Positions 7,793 to 16,262 of a DNA stretch of 64,000 bases are shown here, piece by piece; position 1 is the first letter of the stretch, and each line of letters opens with the position of its first letter. Source of the stretch: Brevibacillus_C sp046036945 (GTDB lineage: Bacteria; Bacillota; Bacilli; Brevibacillales; Brevibacillaceae); the NCBI RefSeq assembly GCF_046036945.1, contig NZ_JBJQOQ010000011.1:1-64000 (forward strand), in the 5' to 3' direction. Position numbers and translations under genes: made by a program. The notes beneath the pieces were generated by a model. It made no database searches. It was not told the origin of the DNA and saw nothing but the letters and a program-made list of their open reading frames with translations.

Positions 7793-8854
7793 GTGAAATT
7801 TGCCATCATAGGTGCCGGTAATGGAGGTCAATCGATGGCCGCTCATCTTACTCTGAGCGGTCAGGAGATATCACTGTATGACATACAAACTGATCTCGTT
7901 AAGAAAATAAACCAGTTGGGAGGGATTACAGCCGAGGGTGTTGTAAACGGCTTTGCCTCTATTACCGCCACTACAAACCTGGGAGAGGCGGTCCGGGGAG
8001 CGGATGCTATTATGATTACGACAACCGCTGCCGCCCATCAACATGTCGCGAGGTCCATCGCACAATATTTGGAGGAAAACCAGATCATTATGATCTTTCC
8101 CGGTTACTGGGGCGCTTTGGAATTTGCTAATGTTCTGGAAGAAACCGGGATTAACAAGCGAGTCATTCTTGCAGAGACAGAATCACTTATTTATACTTGC
8201 CGCTATACCGAGCCAGGGAGGGTACATATCCGTAAAGTAAAAGATAGCCTGGAATTTGCCACTTTCCCGTCAGGTGATGCCGCTGAAGTGGTGGAGCGGT
8301 TGAAAGCAGTCTACCCGCAACTTGTCCCCACAAACAGTATCGTCAGAACTACGCTAAACAATGTCAATCCGGTTTTTCACGTTCCCATAACACTCTTGAA
8401 CACAGGGAGAATTGAGTCAGAAGGAGACTTTTTCTTCTATCCGGACGGAGCAAGTCCATCTGTGGTAAACGTGGTCGAAGAGATCGATCGGGAACGGATG
8501 GCACTCGGTCGCGCGCTTGGGGTGGAACTTTCCACTTCTCTGGAGCTGCTTCGCCGTTTCTATCAGGTAGAGGCCGACAGTTTGTACGAGGGCATTCAAT
8601 CCAATCAGGCGTACAGAGCGGGTCGTGCACCTACCACGCTGCGTTACCGCTATATCTATGAAGACATTCCCTACGGTCTTATTCCCATGGTAGAATTGGG
8701 AGAACGGTTGGGATTGAAGATGCCAGGTATGAACCTGTTGATCGATCTGGCTTCTATCGTGATGAAGGAAAATTTACGGGAGAAAGGCTTACACCTGAGC
8801 AATCTCGGTTTGGCTGACCTTTCTAAGGAGGAAATCGTTCGTCTGTTGTCGTAA
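7793..8854 (+). CDS. NAD/NADP octopine/nopaline (opine) dehydrogenase family protein
   Basis: 353 residues. The Rossmann fold begins with IIGAGNGGQS (GxGNGG at 7-12), the signature of opine dehydrogenases and CntM-type metallophore synthases. The C-terminal octopine-dehydrogenase domain has the conserved NNVNPVFHVP with the catalytic His at 196. Family members interconvert an amino acid plus a 2-oxo acid and an N-(carboxyalkyl) amino acid with NAD(P)H. GTG 7793 has AGGAGG seven bases upstream. Last gene of the lyase/GntR/TAXI/TRAP operon, ending at a strong hairpin. Direction (catabolic or synthetic) cannot be read; the importer beside it favours catabolism. Confidence 0.88.
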   Translation: MKFAIIGAGNGGQSMAAHLTLSGQEISLYDIQTDLVKKINQLGGITAEGVVNGFASITATTNLGEAVRGADAIMITTTAAAHQHVARSIAQYLEENQIIMIFPGYWGALEFANVLEETGINKRVILAETESLIYTCRYTEPGRVHIRKVKDSLEFATFPSGDAAEVVERLKAVYPQLVPTNSIVRTTLNNVNPVFHVPITLLNTGRIESEGDFFFYPDGASPSVVNVVEEIDRERMALGRALGVELSTSLELLRRFYQVEADSLYEGIQSNQAYRAGRAPTTLRYRYIYEDIPYGLIPMVELGERLGLKMPGMNLLIDLASIVMKENLREKGLHLSNLGLADLSKEEIVRLLS

Positions 8855-8874
8855 TCACTAACAATATGCATATG

Positions 8875-8928
8875 GCCACCCCCTGTGAGAATTGATACTA
8901 TCACTCCTCACAGGGGGTGGCTTTTTTG
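8875..8928 (+). terminator. Intrinsic terminator of lyase/TRAP operon
   Basis: A perfect 15-bp stem (8875-8889 with 8907-8921, GCCACCCCCTGTGAG) with a 17-nt loop followed by TTTTTTG. It also points, less convincingly, to the convergent gene at 8997. Confidence 0.92.
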
Positions 8929-8996
8929 TTCGTAGAACGATTACTTACCGCATCCAGTCGGCCTCCAACCTGGCATTTATACCGTGATTATAGAGA

Positions 8997-10133
8997 TTAC
9001 TTGTTCGGCTGGGAGTTGTAGCCTTTGTCCCCATAGGGCTTCAGCTTATCCAGCCATTTTTCCTCCAGCTTTGCCAGTTCATCTGCAGCATTCCAGAAGG
9101 CGTCTTCTTTTACCTTCAAGACTTCCAACACCTCGAAAACGAAGGCTTCCTCGCCGTATTCATTCCACTCCTTTTGGAGCGCTTTGTTAATGTGCGAACC
9201 GTTTTGCAGCTGAAACTTCTTTCCGTTTATGGTCTTCAAGTTCATCGTGCTGTCGACCAGGACCTTTTGATTTTTCGTATTCTTGATCTGGTAGACGCCG
9301 GCCTCTGTTTTCATTTCTTTGTACTGCAGCTTCAGTTCTTTCTTTCTGTCCATCTGCTCTCCCGCCTTTCCTGCTTCATTAGTCTTCAGCCAATATTGGC
9401 TGCCGTCCGGTTCTCTTTCCAGCAACGAGTGATCGATGAGATTTCGCCTCAGCAAGACGTAATCATGATATACATCCTGCAAAATGTGGTTGACTTCCTT
9501 TTCATCATACGTCCGGCCGCTTTCAAAGCGCTTGGTGGCCTCTTGCAGGACAACCAGCTTGTGTTTTTCCTTCCGGGGAAGACTGTAGAGGGGGCCGCTT
9601 GTTCCTTCCGGAAAGTATTTACGCAAGATCTTTGTTCTTTCATCCTGTTCGTCAGGGGAGGGGGTCGCCGCGATACTCTCTTTTTTGGCAGTGCCAAGGG
9701 TGGCCGGGGCATGTTTATCCCTTTCCTTTAAGAGTTCCATAACGGCCAAAAACACCCTGGATTGGCGTTCTTTCTCCTTCAAGACGAAGCGGTGGTTGCG
9801 AATGGTGGAAGCACTTCCGATCCCCAGCTCTTGTTGGATTTCGGCATCGCTTTTTCCTTGGTAAAACAGCCGCAGGAGAAGAGTCTGATGCTCCGTTAAA
9901 CCTGTTAATTTCTTATCCAACTGGGTTAGATAATCGAAGACGGAATGGTGTACGTTATCGATGTGGCGCCGCATGTACCTTTCCGCTTCATAGAGAAGGC
10001 CGTCGGCGGGGTAGACGATCCCGGTCTCAACCTCATTGCCGCAAAGCAGGCAGACGTAATGATCGCCTTCCAATCTATAGCCGCGCTTCAATTCTTCCAA
10101 GGTAGCATTCCAAAACGCTTCGGAAACACTCAT
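8997..10133 (-). CDS. Zinc-finger/HTH/DUF2087/GIY-YIG multidomain protein
   Basis: 378 residues with four visible parts. Residues 20-65 hold a zinc-site candidate (CLLC at 28-31 and HIDNVHH near 57-63). Residues 75-125 are a sigma-region-4/LuxR-like HTH (LTEHQTLLLRLFYQGKSDAE). Residues 165-255 match DUF2087 (KILRKYFPEG followed by KEVNHILQDVYHDYVLLRR). The last 95 residues resemble a GIY-YIG nuclease domain (AGVYQIKNTKNQKVLV, then a segment ending LEEKWLDKLKPYGDKGYN). Probably a DNA-binding regulator carrying a nuclease-fold module. No partner genes. A partial, decayed copy of its central region lies at 857-1007. Start supported by homologous N-terminal pattern and AAGGATG upstream; the specific role is unknown. 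Confidence 0.75.
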   Translation of the reverse strand: MSVSEAFWNATLEELKRGYRLEGDHYVCLLCGNEVETGIVYPADGLLYEAERYMRRHIDNVHHSVFDYLTQLDKKLTGLTEHQTLLLRLFYQGKSDAEIQQELGIGSASTIRNHRFVLKEKERQSRVFLAVMELLKERDKHAPATLGTAKKESIAATPSPDEQDERTKILRKYFPEGTSGPLYSLPRKEKHKLVVLQEATKRFESGRTYDEKEVNHILQDVYHDYVLLRRNLIDHSLLEREPDGSQYWLKTNEAGKAGEQMDRKKELKLQYKEMKTEAGVYQIKNTKNQKVLVDSTMNLKTINGKKFQLQNGSHINKALQKEWNEYGEEAFVFEVLEVLKVKEDAFWNAADELAKLEEKWLDKLKPYGDKGYNSQPNK

Positions 10134-10157
10134 TAAGCAAACACATCCTTACAACGT

Positions 10158-10175
10158 TTGTCTCATAATAGACAA
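10158..10175. promoter_or_regulatory. Inverted repeat upstream of DUF2087/GIY-YIG gene
   Basis: TTGTCT-CATAAT-AGACAA, 6-bp arms, 25 bp before the start codon of the minus-strand gene. A possible operator for autoregulation. Confidence 0.35.
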
Positions 10176-10330
10176 TTTACTATTTAGTCTAGAGGAAGTC
10201 AAGCGATCCTGATTTTGGCCGGTTTTATCGCCGGGCCGCCGCGGTCATCCCATCCCTTTTCCTTCTCTGCGATAATTGATAACCTAGGAGATGGGCAGAT
10301 ATTCACATGAAAAGGAGCAAGCCAGACGAA

Positions 10331-10540
10331 ATGACGATCAAAAACGGACAAAACCGCAAAGACATCCACCCAGGTCTCGAAGTGGAGATCGTTTTGAAAA
10401 AGGATCAAAAAACCGGAAAGACCACACGCGGGATTGTCAAAGACATCCTGACGAATTCGGCTCATCACCCGCACGGAATCAAGGTCCGCCTTCAGGATGG
10501 GCAGATCGGCAGGGTTCAGGCGATTATCGAGAAATCGTAA
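10331..10540 (+). CDS. ywbE: YwbE family protein
   Basis: A 69-residue basic protein of the YwbE (DUF2196) family. The family core is visible as NGQNRKDIHPGLEVEIVLKK, then GIVKDILTN and HPHGIKVRL. The compact beta-rich sequence resembles a small KOW/SH3-like fold; function is not established. ATG 10331 matches the usual family N-terminus. ATG 10307 would add eight residues, and neither has an ideally spaced ribosome site (AAGGAG at 13 nt for 10331). Stands alone before the aspartokinase gene. Confidence 0.8.
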   Translation: MTIKNGQNRKDIHPGLEVEIVLKKDQKTGKTTRGIVKDILTNSAHHPHGIKVRLQDGQIGRVQAIIEKS

Positions 10541-10680
10541 TATCCGTGTCCACCCCAAAAGAACACTTGTCTTTTTGCGAAAAGTCATTTACCCTAGAAT
10601 CATGCGTGTAGATGACCGACCGCATACAACTGCCGATAAAGAGCTTTTTACAGCTTGGATAGATAGTGGAGGAGACGGAG

Positions 10681-12060
10681 ATGAAAGTAGCAAAATTCGG
10701 GGGAACCTCACTCGCGAGCGCAGCCCAGATCAAGAAAGTGTGTGACATCATCAGAGCAGATGTCAAGCGGCGCCTGGTCGTGGTTTCGGCACCGGGAAAA
10801 CGATTCAAAGAAGACATCAAAGTGACGGACCTCTTGATCGCCTACGGAGAAAAATACCTCGCGGATGGTGAAGCAGAAGAGTTCAAACAAAAGATCTTCC
10901 AACGTTATACGGAAATTGCCGAGGAGCTTCAGCTCTCCCGGGAGGTCGCGGAAACGCTCACAGCCGACCTGCAGGAAGTCCTGACGGCCAAAAATACAGC
11001 GGACGCTGCCCGGTTTATCGATGCGGTAAAAGCGGCAGGGGAGGACACTTGCGCCAAACTGGTGGCTTATTACCTGAGGAGCTTGGGCGAAGATGTCGAG
11101 TATGTCAATCCTTTCGACGCAGGGCTGTTCGTCACGGATGAAGCAGGAAACGCCCAGGTCCTTCCGGAATCATACGAACGGCTCAGCGCTTTGCAGGATC
11201 GCAAAGGAATCGTGATTTTCCCCGGCTTTTTTGGATACACGAAAGAAGGGATCCTGGTCACGTTTTCCCGGGGCGGCTCAGACATCACCGGCTCGATCCT
11301 GGCGGCTGCCGTCAAGGCAGACTTGTACGAAAATTTCACCGATGTCGACTCCGTCTATGCCGTCAATCCGAATTTGGTGAAGCATCCCAAAGAAATTCGC
11401 GTGATTACATACCGCGAGATGAGGGAGCTTTCCTATGCGGGCTTTTCCGTGTTTCACGAGGAAGCGCTGCTCCCGGCATACCGTGCGGGGATTCCGGTGT
11501 GTGTAAAAAATACGAACAATCCGAGCGCTCCCGGCACGATGATCGTATCGGAGAGAGAGGCCAGCGAAAATCGGGTGTCCGGCATCGCCAGTGATACAGG
11601 TTTTTGCAGCATCTACGTCAGCAAGTACCTGCTGCATCGGGAGATCGGGTTTGGACGGCGCCTGCTGCAAATTCTCGAAGAAGAGGGATTGTCGTACGAG
11701 CATACTCCTTCGGGAATCGACAATATTTCCGTCATCCTGCGCAAAAGGGACTTCACCGATATCATTCGATCCCGAGTGGTGGATCGAATCCGCCGGGAAT
11801 TGCAAGTTGATGACATTTTTATCGAGGAAGACCTCGCCCTCGTCATGATCGTCGGGGAGGGCATGAGACATTCTGTCGGCACTTCCGCCAAAGCGACGGC
11901 TGCGTTGGCGAAGGCAAAAGTAAACCTGGAAATGATCAATCAAGGCTCGTCTGAAGTCAGCATGATGTTCGGAGTAAAAGAGGTAGATGCGGACCGGGCC
12001 GTCATTGCTTTGTACAACGAGTTTTTTGCCGATCAACCACAATCGCTGCAGGCGATTTGA
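10681..12060 (+). CDS. yclM: Aspartokinase III (YclM/ThrD type)
   Basis: 459 residues; phosphorylates L-aspartate, the first step to lysine, threonine, methionine and diaminopimelate. KFGGTS at residues 5-10 is the ATP/aspartate site, FPGFFG and FSRGGSDITGSIL lie in the kinase domain, and two C-terminal ACT domains (about 305-450) provide feedback control. The protein follows Bacillus YclM closely over its whole length, including the ending GSSEVSMMFGVKE. ATG 10681 sits behind GGAGGAG; the GTG at 10666 overlaps that box. It is monocistronic with its own terminator. No lysine riboswitch-like leader was seen in the 140 bp upstream. Confidence 0.93.
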   Translation: MKVAKFGGTSLASAAQIKKVCDIIRADVKRRLVVVSAPGKRFKEDIKVTDLLIAYGEKYLADGEAEEFKQKIFQRYTEIAEELQLSREVAETLTADLQEVLTAKNTADAARFIDAVKAAGEDTCAKLVAYYLRSLGEDVEYVNPFDAGLFVTDEAGNAQVLPESYERLSALQDRKGIVIFPGFFGYTKEGILVTFSRGGSDITGSILAAAVKADLYENFTDVDSVYAVNPNLVKHPKEIRVITYREMRELSYAGFSVFHEEALLPAYRAGIPVCVKNTNNPSAPGTMIVSEREASENRVSGIASDTGFCSIYVSKYLLHREIGFGRRLLQILEEEGLSYEHTPSGIDNISVILRKRDFTDIIRSRVVDRIRRELQVDDIFIEEDLALVMIVGEGMRHSVGTSAKATAALAKAKVNLEMINQGSSEVSMMFGVKEVDADRAVIALYNEFFADQPQSLQAI

Positions 12061-12081
12061 GTGAAACGACGCAGACAATCA

Positions 12082-12116
12082 GATGTCCTTCTGTCAGAAG
12101 GGCATCTTTGTCATTT
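12082..12116 (+). terminator. Terminator after aspartokinase gene
   Basis: 10-bp stem (12082-12091 GATGTCCTTC with 12097-12106 GAAGGGCATC, one G-U) and 5-nt loop followed by TTTGTCATTTT. Confidence 0.8.
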
Positions 12117-12136
12117 TGGGAAAAACGGTGTATGAT
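12108..12136 (+). promoter_or_regulatory. Sigma-A promoter of small orphan gene
   Basis: TTGTCA at 12108-12113, a 17-bp spacer, TATGAT at 12131-12136. It overlaps the T-tail of the preceding terminator and lies 34 bp before the proposed TTG start. Confidence 0.7.
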
Positions 12137-12169
12137 TTTTACAAACAACCAGAGAAAGAGGCTGAGAGA

Positions 12170-12484
12170 TTGCCCGCGAACCCTAACATTCATCCCGAAT
12201 GCGCTGCAGCCATTCGCCGTTTGATGCAGATAAAAAACCCAAAGTTCCAAGACTTTGCAGATTTGCGAACATACGGAAATGATCGATACTCTGAGATGGG
12301 CTGGGAGGAATTGAAACAATATCTGAACCCAACGACGATGCGGATTGTTGAACAATTTGACGATGAGGCCAACATTTTGTCAGCTTTGCGGTGGGTAGCC
12401 CGCGGACTGCCTGTTCCGTTAGCCATTCGCAAGGTATGGGCCGACCATTCCATGTATAGATACAAGTCGCCAAACAGAGAGTAA
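12170..12484 (+). CDS. Hypothetical protein
   Basis: A 104-residue soluble protein with no family I recognise. It has two helical stretches (HPECAAAIRRLMQI; EQFDDEANILSALRWVARGL) and no signal peptide or cysteine motif. TTG 12170 is chosen because AAAGAGG precedes it by about 9 nt and a good promoter lies immediately upstream; the ATG at 12083 falls inside the aspartokinase terminator and is rejected. Convergent with the sensor kinase gene. Confidence 0.6.
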   Translation: MPANPNIHPECAAAIRRLMQIKNPKFQDFADLRTYGNDRYSEMGWEELKQYLNPTTMRIVEQFDDEANILSALRWVARGLPVPLAIRKVWADHSMYRYKSPNRE

Positions 12485-12497
12485 ATGAAAAAGCGGT

Positions 12498-13958
12498 TTA
12501 TCGGGGGAACGGCATGACGCCGTTCCAAGCAGACTCCGTTTTTGCGTTATGATTGATGGTACCTGTTCGTGGAAATGTAAGAAAAATGGTTGTTCCCTGC
12601 CCAAGTTCACTTGTTACCCGGATATGACCATGATTGGCTTTTACCAGACGTGACGCTATAGATAACCCCAAACCATATCCCGCTTTACCGCTTCGGGCTT
12701 TATCAACACGGTAAAATCGATCGAATATATACGGCAACTCTTCCTCGGAGATCCCTACACCAACATCCTGCACGACAAAAGTAACATCTTGACCTGTTTC
12801 GGCGACCGCTACCAAGATGTATTTCTTTTCTGTCGAATACTTTATTGCGTTGTCAATGAAGATGGACATGACTTGTTCAAAATGATTGGGTCGAACTGCG
12901 ATGTGCACGCCTTCACCTGGGAAAATCGTTTCGATCTGAAAGTCAGGGTACAGCATGCTGAATTTCTCAACAACCACATTAAGAATGGGCGAAGCGTCGA
13001 TTGTTTCGATAGGCGGTAGATCGCGATCGGTCTCAGTGCGACTAAGCTCTAGCAGCTCTACAACTAGCGCTTTCAATCGTTTGCTCTCATGCAGGGCAGC
13101 ATCCAAAGATTCTTCCAAAACGGCGGGATCATCCTTGCCCCATCTTTTTAACAACGATAATTGTCCTTCAATTACCGCAATAGGCGTACGAAGTTCATGG
13201 GATGCGTCCTCAATAAACTGCTTTTGTTGTTGAATCGATTTCTCCAGCTTATCCATCATTTCATTAAAGATCATCGCCAGTTGGGAGATTTCATCTCCGT
13301 TTTGAAAAACTTCCACATGCTGTGTCACGCCGGTATTGCGTATCATTTTCATCGTCGCAGTGATCGCTTTCATCGGCCTGACAATCTGACCAGCCAAGAG
13401 ATATCCGCCAAAACTACTTACGATTAGGGCTAATAGACCCGCACTGAAAGTGAACCACCAAAGGACGCTATTTAGCTCATCGAAGCTTTCCAAATTGCGA
13501 ATCACCTCCACGGTACCTGCAACTGATGGAGATGATATGGGTGTTCGCATCACCAATAGATGGTCTTCCCCATGCCAAACCTCTTGCATTAACGGTGTTT
13601 TTACAGATGCGGGAGAAACCCAATCCAAAGGAACGCCCTGCGTTAAAGTTAAGATAGGTTTACTATTTTTGTCGAGTATCCGAATTAGTTGATCGGATTC
13701 GTTCATACTCCGTAAAAACTCACTACTGGAGTGAAGCTGTTCGTAGGATAGAGATCTTCCCTGGTCAGTTATATAACTGTAAATTTCCGAAGTCGTTTTT
13801 TGGATGCGTTGTTCTTCTTGATTGTAAGACCATTTACTGATAATACCGTATTGAATCCATCCAAATAGATTAAACAGTACAAACAGAAGACATGATGATG
13901 ACAGTACTAGCCTCCACTTGATAGGTAAATTGGCAAATCTTTTTGCTAAGTTTTTCAT
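12498..13958 (-). CDS. Sensor histidine kinase (ArlS-like)
   Basis: 486 residues. Membrane helices at about 17-38 and 168-190 flank an extracytoplasmic sensor of about 130 residues. A HAMP linker follows (190-245), then the dimerisation/phosphoacceptor box DASHELRTP with His at 254, and an HATPase domain with the N box (FIDNAIKYS) and G boxes (DVGVGIS, GYGLGLSIA). It overlaps its response regulator by 4 bp (ATGA), so the pair is translationally coupled. The secreted protein gene at 14883, divergent from the pair, is a likely target or input, given its position and the palindromes between them. Stimulus unknown. Confidence 0.92.
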   Translation of the reverse strand: MKNLAKRFANLPIKWRLVLSSSCLLFVLFNLFGWIQYGIISKWSYNQEEQRIQKTTSEIYSYITDQGRSLSYEQLHSSSEFLRSMNESDQLIRILDKNSKPILTLTQGVPLDWVSPASVKTPLMQEVWHGEDHLLVMRTPISSPSVAGTVEVIRNLESFDELNSVLWWFTFSAGLLALIVSSFGGYLLAGQIVRPMKAITATMKMIRNTGVTQHVEVFQNGDEISQLAMIFNEMMDKLEKSIQQQKQFIEDASHELRTPIAVIEGQLSLLKRWGKDDPAVLEESLDAALHESKRLKALVVELLELSRTETDRDLPPIETIDASPILNVVVEKFSMLYPDFQIETIFPGEGVHIAVRPNHFEQVMSIFIDNAIKYSTEKKYILVAVAETGQDVTFVVQDVGVGISEEELPYIFDRFYRVDKARSGKAGYGLGLSIASRLVKANHGHIRVTSELGQGTTIFLTFPRTGTINHNAKTESAWNGVMPFPR

Positions 13959-14632
13959 AATCGAACCACATATCCTATACCGCGTACCGTCTGAATGATG
14001 CTTTCTTCTTCCGGACGATCTACTTTGCTTCGCAAATAACGTACGTAAACGTCTACTGTGTTAGGTTCAACAGGAGTATGAACACCCCAGACTTCATTCA
14101 GAATCGCTTCTCGAGACAAAACGCGATTGATGTTTTGCAAAAACATAAAAAATAGATCAAACTCCCGTTTGGTTAATTCAATTACTTGATCATTTCGTTT
14201 TACCTCTCTCGCTTCCATATCGACAGTGATATCCTTATAAGTCAACATAGAATGGGACGAGTCATTACGAGGACCTGTCCGACGGGAAAGGGCACGCATT
14301 CGCGCGAGTAATTCCTCAATGGCAAATGGTTTAACAATGTAGTCGTCAGCACCGCTGTCCAACCCGGATACCCGATCCAGGACGCTATCCCGAGCAGTTA
14401 TCATTATGATTGGGATCTGTTTTACACTGCGCACGCGGCGACACACTTCTAATCCGTTCAAATTTGGCAGCATTAAATCAAGCAGTAGCAAATCCCATTC
14501 TTCAGCCATTGCTTTTTCAAGACCCATTCTCCCATCTTCAACGACCGTCACGGAGCAGCCTTCGTGTTTTAACTCCAGTTCAATAAAGCGAGCTATATTT
14601 TTCTCATCCTCAATCACTAGAACTTTGTTCAT
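13955..14632 (-). CDS. OmpR-family response regulator (ArlR-like)
   Basis: 225 residues: a receiver domain with acidic pair E8-D9, phosphoacceptor Asp52 in LLLDLMLPN, and the KPF switch lysine near 101; then a winged-helix DNA-binding domain ending VRGIGYVVRL. Partner of the kinase gene downstream. The 250-bp divergent region before it contains two perfect inverted repeats (14724-14760 and 14839-14861) that could be its binding sites. Confidence 0.93.
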   Translation of the reverse strand: MNKVLVIEDEKNIARFIELELKHEGCSVTVVEDGRMGLEKAMAEEWDLLLLDLMLPNLNGLEVCRRVRSVKQIPIIMITARDSVLDRVSGLDSGADDYIVKPFAIEELLARMRALSRRTGPRNDSSHSMLTYKDITVDMEAREVKRNDQVIELTKREFDLFFMFLQNINRVLSREAILNEVWGVHTPVEPNTVDVYVRYLRSKVDRPEEESIIQTVRGIGYVVRL

Positions 14633-14723
14633 TGTTTTTCCATCCTTTTATGAGATGAGTATCGTTAAATCATTACATATCTTATATCAGAATTATGGAG
14701 ATCTGATAGAAAAAGAGAAATTA

Positions 14724-14760
14724 CATGAAAATCTAATCAACTTTTAATGAGATTTTCATG
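14724..14760. promoter_or_regulatory. 11-bp inverted repeat in divergent region
   Basis: CATGAAAATCT at 14724-14734 and its exact complement AGATTTTCATG at 14750-14760 with a 15-bp spacer. It lies between the response regulator and the secreted-protein gene. No T-run follows, so it looks like an operator rather than a terminator. Confidence 0.45.
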
Positions 14761-14838
14761 TACTACAAAAATACAGCGTCTCAGCGAAATCAAATGTATT
14801 CTTAAGGACAATTTCATTCGCGTTTTTTTAAGATGAAC

Positions 14839-14861
14839 TTGTCACAAACAAGATGTGACAA
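14839..14861. promoter_or_regulatory. 8-bp inverted repeat before secreted-protein gene
   Basis: TTGTCACA-N7-TGTGACAA, perfect, ending 21 bp before the start codon. It would lie over or just downstream of the promoter of the secreted-protein gene. Confidence 0.45.
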
Positions 14862-14882
14862 ACATGATAGGAGGGATTACTG

Positions 14883-15149
14883 ATGAATAAAAAATGGTTG
14901 GCAACTGCACTGTCGTTAGTTGTTGTGGGAGGAATTGGAGCCGTATCATATAACTCAGTTTTTGCGGCTTCACCTAAAAATAGCCCGGCAGCCGTACACA
15001 CAGTCCAAGATGTTCAACATGGACAACTTCAAAATGGCAATGTAAAAAACGCTGTTAGCGACCAAAATCAGCAAGACAATGACAAGGAAGTGGCTGACGA
15101 CCAAAATCAGCAAGACAATGACAAGGAAGTAGCCGACGACAAAAAATAA
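14883..15149 (+). CDS. Small secreted protein with acidic/glutamine tandem repeat
   Basis: 88 residues. A typical Sec signal peptide (MNKKWLATALSLVVVGGIGA, cleavage probably after VFA at 28) precedes a hydrophilic tail. Residues 60-72 and 73-85 are two identical copies of DQNQQDNDKEVAD, near-identical also in DNA (39-bp unit). No enzymatic motif. ATG 14883 is preceded by AGGAGG. Divergent from an ArlRS-like two-component system and followed by its own terminator; an envelope stress reporter or ion-binding peptide are possibilities, none supported directly. Confidence 0.75.
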   Translation: MNKKWLATALSLVVVGGIGAVSYNSVFAASPKNSPAAVHTVQDVQHGQLQNGNVKNAVSDQNQQDNDKEVADDQNQQDNDKEVADDKK

Positions 15150-15173
15150 CAAGAAAATCCTTTTGTGATAATT

Positions 15174-15230
15174 CCCCTCAAAGGTGACAGTGTACGGCAA
15201 GGCCCGAACTATGACTTTGAGGGGATTTTT
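15174..15230 (+). terminator. Terminator after secreted-protein gene
   Basis: 10-bp perfect stem (CCCCTCAAAG 15174-15183 with CTTTGAGGGG 15215-15224), 31-nt loop, then ATTTTT. Confidence 0.75.
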
Positions 15231-15288
15231 CAAATAAAGATTTTCGTGAAAGTTACAAAAATACGAGATCATAAGGTGGAATTCATAG

Positions 15289-16134
15289 ATGGAATATTAT
15301 CAGCAGGATCAGGATAATCGGAAAACTCCATCCATTTCTGACAAAATCGCTGCCGCTCCACAGCGAGGGCGACAGCTGATGAACAAGGTTCCCGAGGTTA
15401 CGATTTTCTTCTGGATCATCAAGGTCCTGTCAACAACGGTAGGCGAGACGGCTGCAGACTTCCTGAACTTTAACCTGAACTGGGGCTTGACCAACACGAC
15501 CTTTGTCATGGCTGTCCTCTTGCTCATCGCGCTGTTCTTCCAGTTTAGATCGAAGAAGTATGTGCCAGGATTCTACTGGCTCACAGTCGTACTTATCAGT
15601 GTTGTCGGCACACTGGTCACCGACAACCTCGTGGACAACTTCGGGGTCGCTCTTGAGACTACCACTATTATCTTCACCTTCGTGCTGCTTGCGACCTTTA
15701 CTGTTTGGTACGCGAGCGAGAAGACACTGTCCATTCATTCCATCTTCACGGCGAAGCGGGAAGCATTTTATTGGCTGGCAATCCTGTTTACCTTCGCCTT
15801 GGGTACGGCAGCAGGCGACCTCACATCCGAGGGTCTCAACCTCGGTTACTGGAAATCGGCGATCATGTTCGCTGCACTGATCGGAGTGGTGCTCATCGCT
15901 TACTATCGCTTCAAGCTGCATGCAGTGCCTGCTTTCTGGATCGCCTACATCTTGACCCGTCCTCTTGGTGCCTCGCTTGGTGACTATCTTTCACAGCCTC
16001 GCGCTGAGGGTGGACTTGGTTTGGGAACAGTGGGAACTAGCATAATCTTCCTCGTAACGATCTTGAGTTTGGTCATTTACTTGACGAAAACGAGAAGAGA
16101 CGAGATTTTGCTCCCGAGCTCAGCTGAGGAGTAG
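15289..16134 (+). CDS. COG4705-type multi-repeat membrane protein
   Basis: 281 residues with about eight transmembrane helices. A helix-borne motif recurs four times: TVGETAADFLN (near 50-60), GTLVTDNLVDN (107-117), GTAAGDLTSEG (172-182) and GASLGDYLSQP (227-237). Each repeat carries a conserved acidic residue in a G-rich, T/S-rich helix, which fits an ion-conducting path made from an internally duplicated fold. Resembles uncharacterised COG4705 membrane proteins. Start ATG 15289 with AAGGTGG upstream. Located just after the secreted repeat protein of the two-component locus. Confidence 0.72.
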   Translation: MEYYQQDQDNRKTPSISDKIAAAPQRGRQLMNKVPEVTIFFWIIKVLSTTVGETAADFLNFNLNWGLTNTTFVMAVLLLIALFFQFRSKKYVPGFYWLTVVLISVVGTLVTDNLVDNFGVALETTTIIFTFVLLATFTVWYASEKTLSIHSIFTAKREAFYWLAILFTFALGTAAGDLTSEGLNLGYWKSAIMFAALIGVVLIAYYRFKLHAVPAFWIAYILTRPLGASLGDYLSQPRAEGGLGLGTVGTSIIFLVTILSLVIYLTKTRRDEILLPSSAEE

Positions 16135-16262
16135 AGCAAATCTCTTCGATTGACCACATGAGTTCATTCGAATGGTATAATAATGCAGAGGGTAAAGTTC
16201 TTTTTCCACTCAGGCACGAGTATTTTCTTTGAAGCCGGTACAACGAAACACAAGGATGGTAG

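Noticed and set aside
10541..10680. Lysine riboswitch before the aspartokinase gene
   Set aside because: The gap is only 140 bp and shows none of the long paired regions of an L box, nor a terminator before the start codon.
11278..12078. Long minus-strand open frame (266 codons) opposite the aspartokinase gene
   Set aside because: It lies entirely within a well-conserved gene on the other strand, has no ribosome site and no family resemblance; a codon-bias shadow.
15058..15141. Repeats in the secreted-protein gene as a CRISPR-like array
   Set aside because: Two adjacent 39-bp units without spacers, in frame with a coding sequence.
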